Assembly: GCA_002413325.1 (NCBI GenBank)
Contig: DHWT01000078.1
Coordinates: forward strand, 1-8,895
DNA length: 8,895 bases
Source of the DNA: Chitinophagaceae bacterium UBA5175
GTDB taxonomy: Bacteria > Bacteroidota > Bacteroidia > Chitinophagales > Chitinophagaceae
Reading direction: 5' to 3'
Shown: positions 1 to 6,003 of the stretch, piece after piece
How the letters are laid out: each line of letters starts with the position of its first letter
Numbering within the stretch: the stretch's first letter is position 1
Program-made: the position numbers and the translations under genes
The notes under the pieces: generated by a model
The model's database searches: none
Told to the model about the DNA's origin: nothing
The model's input: the letters and a program-made list of their open reading frames with translations, nothing else

Positions 1-43
1 CAAGTAGTCTTTGTAAAATTAATTTTTCACATAAAAACGATGT

Positions 44-1462
44 ATGGCTGCCAAAAATGAGTATAAATTCTTTGAAGCGGTTGAGAAAAGTTTCGACAAA
101 GCAACGCCTTTTACCAGCTGGGATCCAGGTATCCTGGAGCAGATCAAACAATGCAATGCGGTGTATCGTATGTTCTTCCCCGTTAAAATCGGGGATAAGA
201 TTGAGGTGATCAAAGCATATCGCGTGCAACATTCCCATCATAAAACGCCCTGTAAAGGGGGGATCCGGTTTTCACTTTCCGTAAACCTTGATGAGGTAAT
301 GGCCCTTGCGGCCCTGATGACCTACAAATGCGCTATTGTGAATGTGCCATTCGGTGGGGCGAAGGGTGGTATTGCCATTGATCCCAAAAAATATTCGGCC
401 TATGACCTGGAAAAGATCACACGCCGTTATACTTCAGAACTCATCAAAAAGAATTTTATCGGACCGGGTACCGATGTGCCTGCACCGGATTATGGAACCG
501 GTGAACGGGAAATGTCGTGGATCCTGGACACTTATATGAGCATGCGGCCCGGTGAAATTGATGCCCTGGGCTGCGTGACCGGTAAACCGATAACCCAGGG
601 AGGGGTCCGGGGCAGGAGGGAAGCCACGGGGCTGGGTGTTTATTTTGGAGTCAGAGAAGTATGTATGATGCAGGATGTGATGGATCGGCTGGGGTTACAA
701 ACCGGGGTGGAGGGCAAACGGGTTGTGGTCCAGGGGCTGGGAAATGTTGGGTACCACGTAGCAAAATTTTTCAGGGAAGGTGGTGCCAGAGTGATCGCCC
801 TGGCGGAATTTGAGGGTGCCATCATGAATCCCGACGGTCTGAATGAGGAAGAAGTTTTTCAACACCGCAGGAAAACCGGTTCTATTTTAAATTTCCCCGG
901 GGCCGTGAATATTGAAAAATCCACAGATGCCCTGGAACTGGATTGCGATATCCTGATTCCGGCGGCACTGGAAAATGTGATTGATGGTGAAAATGCACCG
1001 CGGATAAAGGCAAAAATCATTGGCGAAGCAGCAAACGGTCCGCTGACCCCTGACGCTGATGAAGTGTTTATCCGGAAGGGTGTGCTCGTGATACCGGATA
1101 TGTACCTGAATGCGGGCGGCGTTACGGTTTCTTATTTTGAATGGCTGAAGAACCTCAGCCATGTCCGTTATGGCCGCCTGGAAAAAAGGTTCACCGAAAA
1201 TCTGAACTCCCATATACTTGGACAGCTGGAAGAGCTCACCGAAAAAAAAGTTCGTTCCAATGAACGGGATTTCATCATGCATGGTCCTGATGAAGCCGAC
1301 CTGGTGAACAGTGGCCTGGAAGAAACGATGATCAGTGCCACCCATGAAATCATGAATTGCTGGAAGGGCAACCCGGATATCCCCGATATGCGCACGGCTG
1401 CTTATGTGGTGGCCATTAATAAAGTGGGGACTTCGTATGCTGAATTAGGTATTTTCCCTTAG
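44..1462 (+). CDS. gdhA: Glutamate dehydrogenase (Glu/Leu/Phe/Val dehydrogenase family), animal GLUD1-like
   Basis: Cytosolic enzyme that interconverts glutamate with 2-oxoglutarate and ammonia using NAD(P). The 472-residue protein shows the whole family layout. The substrate domain has KGGIR (71-75), a lysine in LMTYKCA (K95), the catalytic lysine in PFGGAKGG (K107) and the catalytic aspartate in PAPDYGTGE (D149). The Rossmann domain has GLGNVG (231-236), followed by DILIPAA (302-308), EAANGP (328-333) and NAGGVTVSYFEW (356-367). It is longer than the ~425-residue bacterial RocG/GudB type. From memory it matches mammalian mitochondrial GDH unusually well, with about 40 extra residues near 380-420 where animal enzymes carry the antenna. 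The cofactor cannot be told from sequence alone. The ATG at 44 gives the expected N-terminus; the ATG at 40 is out of frame. There is no Shine-Dalgarno site. A weak -7-like TAGTCTTTG lies at 5-13. The gene is monocistronic, with a terminator 49 bases past the stop. The symbol is a family label; this is not the E. coli GdhA subtype. Confidence 0.96.
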   Translation: MAAKNEYKFFEAVEKSFDKATPFTSWDPGILEQIKQCNAVYRMFFPVKIGDKIEVIKAYRVQHSHHKTPCKGGIRFSLSVNLDEVMALAALMTYKCAIVNVPFGGAKGGIAIDPKKYSAYDLEKITRRYTSELIKKNFIGPGTDVPAPDYGTGEREMSWILDTYMSMRPGEIDALGCVTGKPITQGGVRGRREATGLGVYFGVREVCMMQDVMDRLGLQTGVEGKRVVVQGLGNVGYHVAKFFREGGARVIALAEFEGAIMNPDGLNEEEVFQHRRKTGSILNFPGAVNIEKSTDALELDCDILIPAALENVIDGENAPRIKAKIIGEAANGPLTPDADEVFIRKGVLVIPDMYLNAGGVTVSYFEWLKNLSHVRYGRLEKRFTENLNSHILGQLEELTEKKVRSNERDFIMHGPDEADLVNSGLEETMISATHEIMNCWKGNPDIPDMRTAAYVVAINKVGTSYAELGIFP

Positions 1463-1510
1463 AAAGCTAACGCCTAAAGCCGGAAATATTTAGATAATGA
1501 AATAAATTCA

Positions 1511-1537
1511 ATGAGCGCCCATGGGCGCTCATTTTTT
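1511..1537 (+). terminator. Intrinsic terminator of the glutamate dehydrogenase gene
   Basis: A perfect 22-base palindrome (ATGAGCGCCC, then its exact reverse complement, 1511-1532) is GC-rich in its stem. It runs straight into six T residues (1532-1537). It lies 49 bases after the stop of the dehydrogenase and 54 bases before the stop of the convergent gene. The T-run is on the plus-strand side, so it mainly serves the dehydrogenase transcript. The other side is only moderately A-rich, so termination of the minus-strand gene here is possible but weaker. Confidence 0.9.
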
Positions 1538-1590
1538 ATGGGGAATTCTTGTCAATATTTCAATGGCAGAAAGCTTTTAAAACTTCAGGC

Positions 1591-2034
1591 CTATTCATCA
1601 TATGTTGGCAACACGTTCATCTCTTCAAAATCGATAAACGCTTTTTTATACGCATGACATTGCTGCCCGTTGGTGATCACCAGGTATTTGACCGGGATAG
1701 CGAGGTTGTAATGGAGCGCCTGCCATAACACGGTTTTATCGAGTGGTTTATTCATGGCCTTACACTCGATCATCATCCAGGGTTTGGCGGCTTTGTCGTA
1801 TACCAGGATGTCAAAGCGTTTATTCACCTCGCCGAGTTTCATCTTTTTCTCAACGGCAATATAACTGGACGGGTATTTTTTTACCTGGAGCAGATATTGT
1901 GCGAAGTTCTGCCGCACCCATTCTTCTTCTGTCAGTCGCACCCATTGTTTTCTTTGCTCATCAAAAATGAATTCCTTTCCGGATTCCTCTTCTTTGATCT
2001 TGAAAGCATAACGAGGGTAATAGATTTTAATCAT
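1591..2034 (-). CDS. Stand-alone type I restriction HsdR N-terminal-like protein (PD-(D/E)XK nuclease fold)
   Basis: A 147-residue protein resembling the N-terminal nuclease domain of type I restriction HsdR subunits (HSDR_N_2-type). The opening IFDEQRKQWVRLTEEEWVRQ (23-42) is typical of this family. The putative catalytic core is E62, D75 in KRFDILVYD, and E90-x-K92 in MIECKA, followed by a QxxxY motif (Q105-Y109, QALHY) and LVITNGQQ (118-125). All core acidic and lysine residues are present, so nuclease activity is possible. There is no helicase domain and no hsdM or hsdS gene nearby, so it is not part of a type I system here. Such single-domain proteins are common in Bacteroidota and their role is not established; DNA repair or processing is one possibility. 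It starts at the only sensible ATG (2034), with GAGG just one base upstream. A -7-like TAATTTAG lies at 2049-2056 on this strand. It is divergent from the AMP nucleosidase and convergent with the dehydrogenase. Confidence 0.85.
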   Translation of the reverse strand: MIKIYYPRYAFKIKEEESGKEFIFDEQRKQWVRLTEEEWVRQNFAQYLLQVKKYPSSYIAVEKKMKLGEVNKRFDILVYDKAAKPWMMIECKAMNKPLDKTVLWQALHYNLAIPVKYLVITNGQQCHAYKKAFIDFEEMNVLPTYDE

Positions 2035-2096
2035 ACCTCAACTATTTGCTAAATTACATCATGTTGTTCGGCGAAATGATTTATTAGTATGAATCC

Positions 2097-2100
2097 AGGA
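2097..2100 (+). promoter_or_regulatory. Shine-Dalgarno-like AGGA supporting the AMP nucleosidase start
   Basis: AGGA ends 8 bases before the ATG at 2109, which is normal ribosome-binding spacing. It favours that start over two upstream ATGs (2089 and 2101). Those share another frame that stops at 2110-2112, overlapping the start as ATGA. Confidence 0.5.
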
Positions 2101-2108
2101 ATGAATTT

Positions 2109-2879
2109 ATGAAAACTAAAGAAGAAATTGTCAGTAACTGGCTTCCCCGCTATACGGGGGAGCAACTGGAGCATTTTGGCTCCTATATCCTGCTCACGAA
2201 TTTTTCCCATTATGTACATTTGTTTGCAGACATGCACCAGGTGAAAATGGTCGGGGAAGACAGGCCCATGCAATGTGCAACTTCGGGAGATATCAGTATT
2301 ATTAATTTCGGAATGGGTAGTCCTACAGCAGCAACCATCATGGACCTGCTGAGTGCCATTTCACCCAAAGCCGTTCTGTTCCTGGGCAAATGCGGCGGAT
2401 TAAAGAAAAGAAATAAACTGGGCGACCTGGTTCTGCCGATTGCAGCCATACGGGGTGAAGGTACGTCGAATGATTATTTTCCTCCGGAAGTGCCTGCCCT
2501 GCCTGCATTCGCGTTGCAGAAGGCGATCTCCACCACCATTCGCGAATTTGGCGTGGACTACTGGACGGGCACTGTATACACCACCAACCGGAGGGTCTGG
2601 GAACATGATGAGGCATTTAAAGAATACCTGCAAAAGATCAGGGCCTACGCAATAGATATGGAAACGGCCACCATCTTTTCTGTTGGCTTTTATAATAAGA
2701 TCCCAACCGGCGCTTTATTGCTGGTAAGCGACCAGCCCATGATTCCCGAAGGCGTGAAGACGATCGAAAGCGATCAGCGCGTAACCGGCGAATATGTGAA
2801 CACCCATTTGAAAATTGGCATTGATTCGCTTAAACAACTGATTAACGGGGGACTAACCGTCAGGCATCTGCGCTTTTAA
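2109..2879 (+). CDS. amn: AMP nucleosidase (short Bacteroidota form, nucleoside phosphorylase fold)
   Basis: Predicted to hydrolyse AMP to adenine and ribose 5-phosphate in the cytosol, a purine salvage and adenylate-balancing step. The 256-residue protein is one nucleoside-phosphorylase-fold domain. Visible motifs are FGMGSPTA (67-74), LFLGKCGG (90-97), RGEGTS (115-120), the ribose-binding methionine-glutamate pair in DMETATIF (M184, E185), and the catalytic aspartate in VSDQP (D208). The ~480-residue enterobacterial AMN carries an extra N-terminal regulatory domain that is absent here; the short form is usual in Bacteroidota. A related purine nucleoside or 5'-methylthioadenosine phosphorylase/nucleosidase is the main alternative, but the overall pattern fits AMP nucleosidase better. 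The ABC ATPase gene follows only 8 bases after the stop, so the two are probably co-transcribed, though no functional link is evident. Confidence 0.9.
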   Translation: MKTKEEIVSNWLPRYTGEQLEHFGSYILLTNFSHYVHLFADMHQVKMVGEDRPMQCATSGDISIINFGMGSPTAATIMDLLSAISPKAVLFLGKCGGLKKRNKLGDLVLPIAAIRGEGTSNDYFPPEVPALPAFALQKAISTTIREFGVDYWTGTVYTTNRRVWEHDEAFKEYLQKIRAYAIDMETATIFSVGFYNKIPTGALLLVSDQPMIPEGVKTIESDQRVTGEYVNTHLKIGIDSLKQLINGGLTVRHLRF

Positions 2880-2887
2880 TTATTTTC

Positions 2888-4630
2888 TTGCATCCACTGA
2901 TTCAAATAAGAAATCTGACAGTTGATTTTCCGGGAACGGGATCCGCTGCGCCTGCTTTGCAGGATTTTTCAATGGAATTATACCGTGGGGAAATGCTGGC
3001 CGTTGTTGGTGAGTCCGGTTCCGGTAAATCCGTCATGTCCCTTACTCTTATGAATTTATTAAGCAGGTCCGCCCGCATCGTGCAGGGGTCCGTCATGTTT
3101 TCCCCGGACGGAAAGGAGCCGGTAAACCTGCTGGCCCTGCCGGAGAAAAAATTCCGCACTTACCGGGGAAACCGGCTGGCCATGATTTTCCAGGAGCCCA
3201 TGACTTCGCTGAACCCCGTCATGACCTGTGGCGCACAACTGAGCGAACCTCTGATGTTGCACAAAAAATTAAACCGCCGCCAGGCCGGGAAAGAGGCGTT
3301 GTCATTATTCTCGAAAGTACAGCTGGCGGATCCGGAGCGGGTGTATAAAAAATATCCGCACCAGTTAAGCGGGGGACAAAGGCAACGGGTTCTGATTGCC
3401 ATGGCGATCAGTTGCAATCCTTCTCTTTTGATCTGTGATGAGCCCACAACCGCGCTGGACGTAAGGGTTCAAAAAATGATCCTGGAACTTCTGAAAGATC
3501 TCCGCAAGTCAGAAAACATGGGTATGATTTTTATTACCCACGACCTGGGACTGGTCGCTGATATGGCCGACCGGGCCCTGGTTATGTTCCGCGGCCGGGT
3601 AGTGGAATCCGGTCCGGTGAAGGAATTGTTTACTCAACCACAACACCCTTATACCCGCGGACTGCTGATGTGCCGTCCGGCATTACATGCTAAAGGGGAA
3701 CGGCTTCCTGTGGTTTCGGATTTCCTGGATGAATTCAGCGGATTATCTGCCGAAATAAAATCGAAACCGGAAATCATAGAAAAAAAGCAGGATGTAAAAC
3801 TGAATCATCATCATCCCGTGGCCGGGCGCGAAATATTGCTCCGGGTGCAGGATCTCCGTGTCAGGTACTCTTCAGGCGGGAACTGGCTGGGCCGTGAGAG
3901 GCAGGTGGTGGATGCGATTCGGGATATTCATTTTGAAGTGTACCGCGGGGAGACGCTGGGCCTGGTAGGTGAATCGGGTTCCGGTAAAACAACCCTGGGT
4001 CGTGCGCTCCTGGGTTTAAATAAGCCGGTTCAGGGTTCCATTTCTTACGGGGGTGTTGAGTTGCTGTCCATGCGTAAACCGGCACTCATGGCATTCAGGA
4101 GAAATATCCAGATCGTATTTCAGGATCCTTATTCTTCCCTGAATCCGCGGCTCATGGTAGGTCCGGCTATAGCAGAACCTATCCGGGTGCATGAATCCAT
4201 GGGCCGTGTGGAAAGAAAAGAACGCGTATTGGAATTGTTGCGGCAGGTGGACCTGCGGCCTGAACATTATAACCGCTACCCGTTTGCTTTTTCCGGAGGG
4301 CAGAGGCAAAGGATTGTCATTGCCCGGGCGCTGGCTCTGAATCCCGGGTTTGTTGTTTTTGACGAATCCGTTTCTGCACTGGACGTGAGCGTACAGGCAC
4401 AGGTATTAAACCTGATCAATGATCTGAAAGAAAATCTGGGATTTACCGCGGTATTTATCTCTCACGATTTATCTGTGATCCGTTACCTCTGCGACCGGGT
4501 GATGGTCATGGAAAAAGGCCGGATTGTGGAGCGCGGTGATGCAGAAACTGTGTACCGGAATCCGCAAACAGCCTATACCCGGTCCCTGATTGAAGCCATA
4601 CCTGGTAATTTGCTCGTTAAAAATGGCTAA
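2888..4630 (+). CDS. ABC transporter ATPase with two fused nucleotide-binding domains (peptide/nickel importer, DppD-DppF type)
   Basis: Energises uptake of oligo- or dipeptides, or similar solutes, at the inner face of the membrane. The 580 residues hold two complete ATPase domains. Domain 1 has Walker A GESGSGKS (41-48), Q-loop Q102, signature LSGGQ (160-164), Walker B LLICDEP (180-186) and H-loop H218. It is followed by the peptide-transporter C-terminal element PQHPYTRGLL (251-260). A linker (about 265-315) joins domain 2: Walker A GESGSGKT (361-368), Q412, FSGGQ (468-472), Walker B with D492-E493, H526, and a second element around 559-572. Both sites look active; domain 2 has DES where DEP is usual after Walker B. 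The only start that keeps the whole first domain is TTG at 2888, because the first in-frame ATG would remove the beginning of the first beta sheet. No permease or binding protein lies in the window, so the substrate is unknown. YejF and GsiA have the same fused arrangement. Confidence 0.93.
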   Translation: MHPLIQIRNLTVDFPGTGSAAPALQDFSMELYRGEMLAVVGESGSGKSVMSLTLMNLLSRSARIVQGSVMFSPDGKEPVNLLALPEKKFRTYRGNRLAMIFQEPMTSLNPVMTCGAQLSEPLMLHKKLNRRQAGKEALSLFSKVQLADPERVYKKYPHQLSGGQRQRVLIAMAISCNPSLLICDEPTTALDVRVQKMILELLKDLRKSENMGMIFITHDLGLVADMADRALVMFRGRVVESGPVKELFTQPQHPYTRGLLMCRPALHAKGERLPVVSDFLDEFSGLSAEIKSKPEIIEKKQDVKLNHHHPVAGREILLRVQDLRVRYSSGGNWLGRERQVVDAIRDIHFEVYRGETLGLVGESGSGKTTLGRALLGLNKPVQGSISYGGVELLSMRKPALMAFRRNIQIVFQDPYSSLNPRLMVGPAIAEPIRVHESMGRVERKERVLELLRQVDLRPEHYNRYPFAFSGGQRQRIVIARALALNPGFVVFDESVSALDVSVQAQVLNLINDLKENLGFTAVFISHDLSVIRYLCDRVMVMEKGRIVERGDAETVYRNPQTAYTRSLIEAIPGNLLVKNG

Positions 4631-4665
4631 AAAATTGTTTTTTCCTGTAGTGGTTGTAATTTCAA

Positions 4666-4677
4666 TTCAATATTGAA
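4666..4677. repeat. Perfect 12-bp palindrome overlapping the putative queA promoter
   Basis: TTCAATATTGAA is a perfect inverted repeat. It is partly extended by CAAT (4663-4666) and ATTG (4679-4682) flanking it as an imperfect outer arm. It covers the TTG proposed as the -33 element of the queA promoter, which is where a repressor operator could sit. The stem is purely A/T-rich apart from one G:C step per arm, so it is a poor transcription terminator for the upstream ABC gene. Operator function is inference. Confidence 0.35.
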
Positions 4678-4702
4678 AATTGATTTTTCTTTACTACCTT
4701 CG
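4673..4702 (+). promoter_or_regulatory. Bacteroidota-type promoter candidate for queA
   Basis: TTG (4673-4675) and TACCTTCG (4695-4702) are separated by 19 bases. This fits the Bacteroidota housekeeping sigma pattern of a -33 TTTG and a -7 TAnnTTTG, with one mismatch in each element. Transcription would begin near 4709, giving queA a leader of roughly 115 bases. Confidence 0.5.
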
Positions 4703-4727
4703 CACGCTTGTAAAATCATGCCGTAAC

Positions 4728-4829
4728 ATGACCGAATCGGGTGCCGTAAGACCTGGTTTGACAGACCAGTTATACGTTGCTTCATTCGACTCATGTACCG
4801 GGAACTATTTAAAATTTCTTACTGAATGA
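4728..4829 (+). CDS. Possible 33-residue leader peptide overlapping the queA start
   Basis: An ATG at 4728 opens a 33-codon frame (beginning MTESGAVRPG, ending LKFLTE). Its TGA (4827-4829) overlaps the queA ATG in an ATGA arrangement, the classic geometry for translational coupling. The frame lies wholly within the predicted queA leader. There is no clear Shine-Dalgarno site, the peptide matches nothing I recognise, and it has no membrane segment. An open run of this length arises by chance often enough, and any ATGA start invites such an overlap. I therefore list it as a candidate only. Confidence 0.25.
   Translation: MTESGAVRPGLTDQLYVASFDSCTGNYLKFLTE
4753..4769 (+). other. Hairpin in the queA leader
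   Basis: CTGGT (4753-4757) pairs with ACCAG (4765-4769). An inner T-G and T-A pair extends the stem to seven pairs, closed by a three-base loop. No T-run follows, so it is not an intrinsic terminator. It lies inside the 33-codon open frame. I could not match the leader to a preQ1 riboswitch. Confidence 0.3.
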
Positions 4830-5875
4830 AGCTTTCCCAGTTCAAATTCGACCTGCCCCTTAATCTGATTGCCCAGCATCCTGCCAAAAGAAGAGAAGAC
4901 AGCCGAATGATGGTTGTTCACCGTAAAACCGGACAAATCGAAAACAAACATTTCAGGGATGTGATGGAGTATTTCGATGATAAGGATGTTTTTGTTGTAA
5001 ATAATACCAAGGTATTTCCCGCAAGAATGTATGGCCGCAAGGAAAAAACCGGCGCCAAGATTGAAGTCTTCCTGCTGCGCGAACTCAACAAACCGAACCG
5101 GCTTTGGGATGTGATTGTAGACCCGGCCCGGAAAATCCGGGTAGGTAATAAATTATATTTTGGTGATAACGATGAACTGGTTGCTGAAGTAATTGATAAT
5201 ACAACCAGCCGCGGCCGGACCATTCGTTTTTTGTGGGACGGGACGGACGATGAATTCCGACAGGTGCTTGAAATACTGGGTGAAACGCCGCTCCCAAAAT
5301 ATATCAAGCGCAAACCGGATGAAGAGGACAAGGAAAGGTATCAGACGGTTTATGCAAAACATGAAGGCGCGGTTGCAGCTCCCACTGCAGGGTTGCATTT
5401 CAGTAAAGAACTCATTAAAAGGCTGGAAATAAAAGGGATTCGTTTTGCAGAAGCCACCCTCCATACCGGACTGGGTACTTTCCGTCCCATAGAAGTGGAA
5501 GACCTGAGCAAGCACAAAATGGATGCAGAATATTACCGGGTTGATGAGGAAGCCTGTAAAATTGTTAATAAAGCGCGGTTGGGCGGTCACCGGATCTGTT
5601 CCGTAGGCACCACCACTATGCGTGCGCTGGAATCCTCCTTTACAGCGGAAAAACTCCTGAAGCCTTCTGAAGGATGGACAAATACGTTTATTCATCCGCC
5701 CTACCAGTTTAATATTGCGGATGCCCTGATCACCAACTTTCATCTTCCCAAAACAAGTCTTCTGATCATGGTTTGTGCTTTTGCAGGGTATGATCTGACT
5801 ATGGAAGCATATAAAAGGGCCATTAAGGACAAATACCGGTTTTTCAGTTATGGTGATGCCATGCTGCTCGTTTGA
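4826..5875 (+). CDS. queA: S-adenosylmethionine:tRNA ribosyltransferase-isomerase QueA
   Basis: Cytosolic enzyme of queuosine synthesis. It transfers and isomerises the ribosyl part of S-adenosylmethionine onto the preQ1 base at position 34 of tRNAs with GUN anticodons, making epoxyqueuosine and releasing adenine and methionine. At 349 residues it is full length (family about 340-360). Family signatures run from end to end: PAKRREDSRMMV (19-30), FVVNNTKVFPARM (56-68), LGETPLPKYI (151-160), RYQTVYAKHEGAVAAPTAGLHF (starts at 171), TLHTGLGTFRPIEVED (211-226), GTTTMRALES (261-270) and NFHLPKTSLLIMVCAFAGYD (304-323). There is no Shine-Dalgarno site. Translation may be coupled to the short frame ending at its start codon, and a promoter-like element lies about 125 bases upstream. 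No other queuosine gene is in the window. Confidence 0.97.
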   Translation: MKLSQFKFDLPLNLIAQHPAKRREDSRMMVVHRKTGQIENKHFRDVMEYFDDKDVFVVNNTKVFPARMYGRKEKTGAKIEVFLLRELNKPNRLWDVIVDPARKIRVGNKLYFGDNDELVAEVIDNTTSRGRTIRFLWDGTDDEFRQVLEILGETPLPKYIKRKPDEEDKERYQTVYAKHEGAVAAPTAGLHFSKELIKRLEIKGIRFAEATLHTGLGTFRPIEVEDLSKHKMDAEYYRVDEEACKIVNKARLGGHRICSVGTTTMRALESSFTAEKLLKPSEGWTNTFIHPPYQFNIADALITNFHLPKTSLLIMVCAFAGYDLTMEAYKRAIKDKYRFFSYGDAMLLV

Positions 5876-5974
5876 GTAAGGGTTACATAACCGGTTGCCG
5901 GCTTCGTTTTTGGGTAATTTCTTTGTAATTTCAAATATGCAGGAATACTGGCCGGGTCATGTTCGGGCATGTAC

Positions 5975-5984
5975 TGACCGGTCA
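5975..5984. repeat. Palindrome TGACCGGTCA upstream of the histidine kinase
   Basis: A perfect 10-bp inverted repeat lies 19 bases before the preferred kinase start. Its left half can also pair with CCGGGTCA at 5952-5959, allowing one bulged G, and GGTCATG occurs twice (5955-5961 and 5980-5986). It could be an operator or a leader hairpin around the start. Function is not shown by the sequence. Confidence 0.3.
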
Positions 5985-6003
5985 TGGTGTACCAATATTC
6001 TTT

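Noticed and set aside
887..1345. 152-codon minus-strand open frame inside the glutamate dehydrogenase gene
   Set aside because: It lies fully antisense to a highly conserved enzyme and its translation shows no family-like motif; it is a shadow of the real gene.
1591..2034. A type I restriction-modification or other defence system
   Set aside because: Only a nuclease-like domain is present; no methylase, specificity or helicase gene, and no other defence gene, lies in the window.
4627..4646. A-run followed by T-run after the ABC ATPase as a terminator
   Set aside because: The possible stem is only A:T pairs with no GC core, so it would not act as a convincing intrinsic terminator.
4703..4825. 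preQ1 riboswitch upstream of queA
   Set aside because: I looked for the compact preQ1 aptamer with its A-rich tail and did not find the expected arrangement; only a simple hairpin and a direct repeat are present.
5153..5743. 196-codon minus-strand open frame inside queA
   Set aside because: Antisense to a clearly conserved coding region, with irregular composition and no recognisable domain.
5881..5912. Intrinsic terminator after queA (CCGG-TTG-CCGG followed by five T residues)
   Set aside because: The stem is only four pairs with a three-base loop, and the T-run is separated by several bases, so it is too weak to call.
5959..6003. Longer N-terminus for the histidine kinase from the ATG at 5959
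   Set aside because: The 15 extra residues have no signal-like features and overlap a palindrome cluster; the ATG at 6004 gives the usual basic lead-in to the first membrane helix. The longer form cannot be fully excluded.
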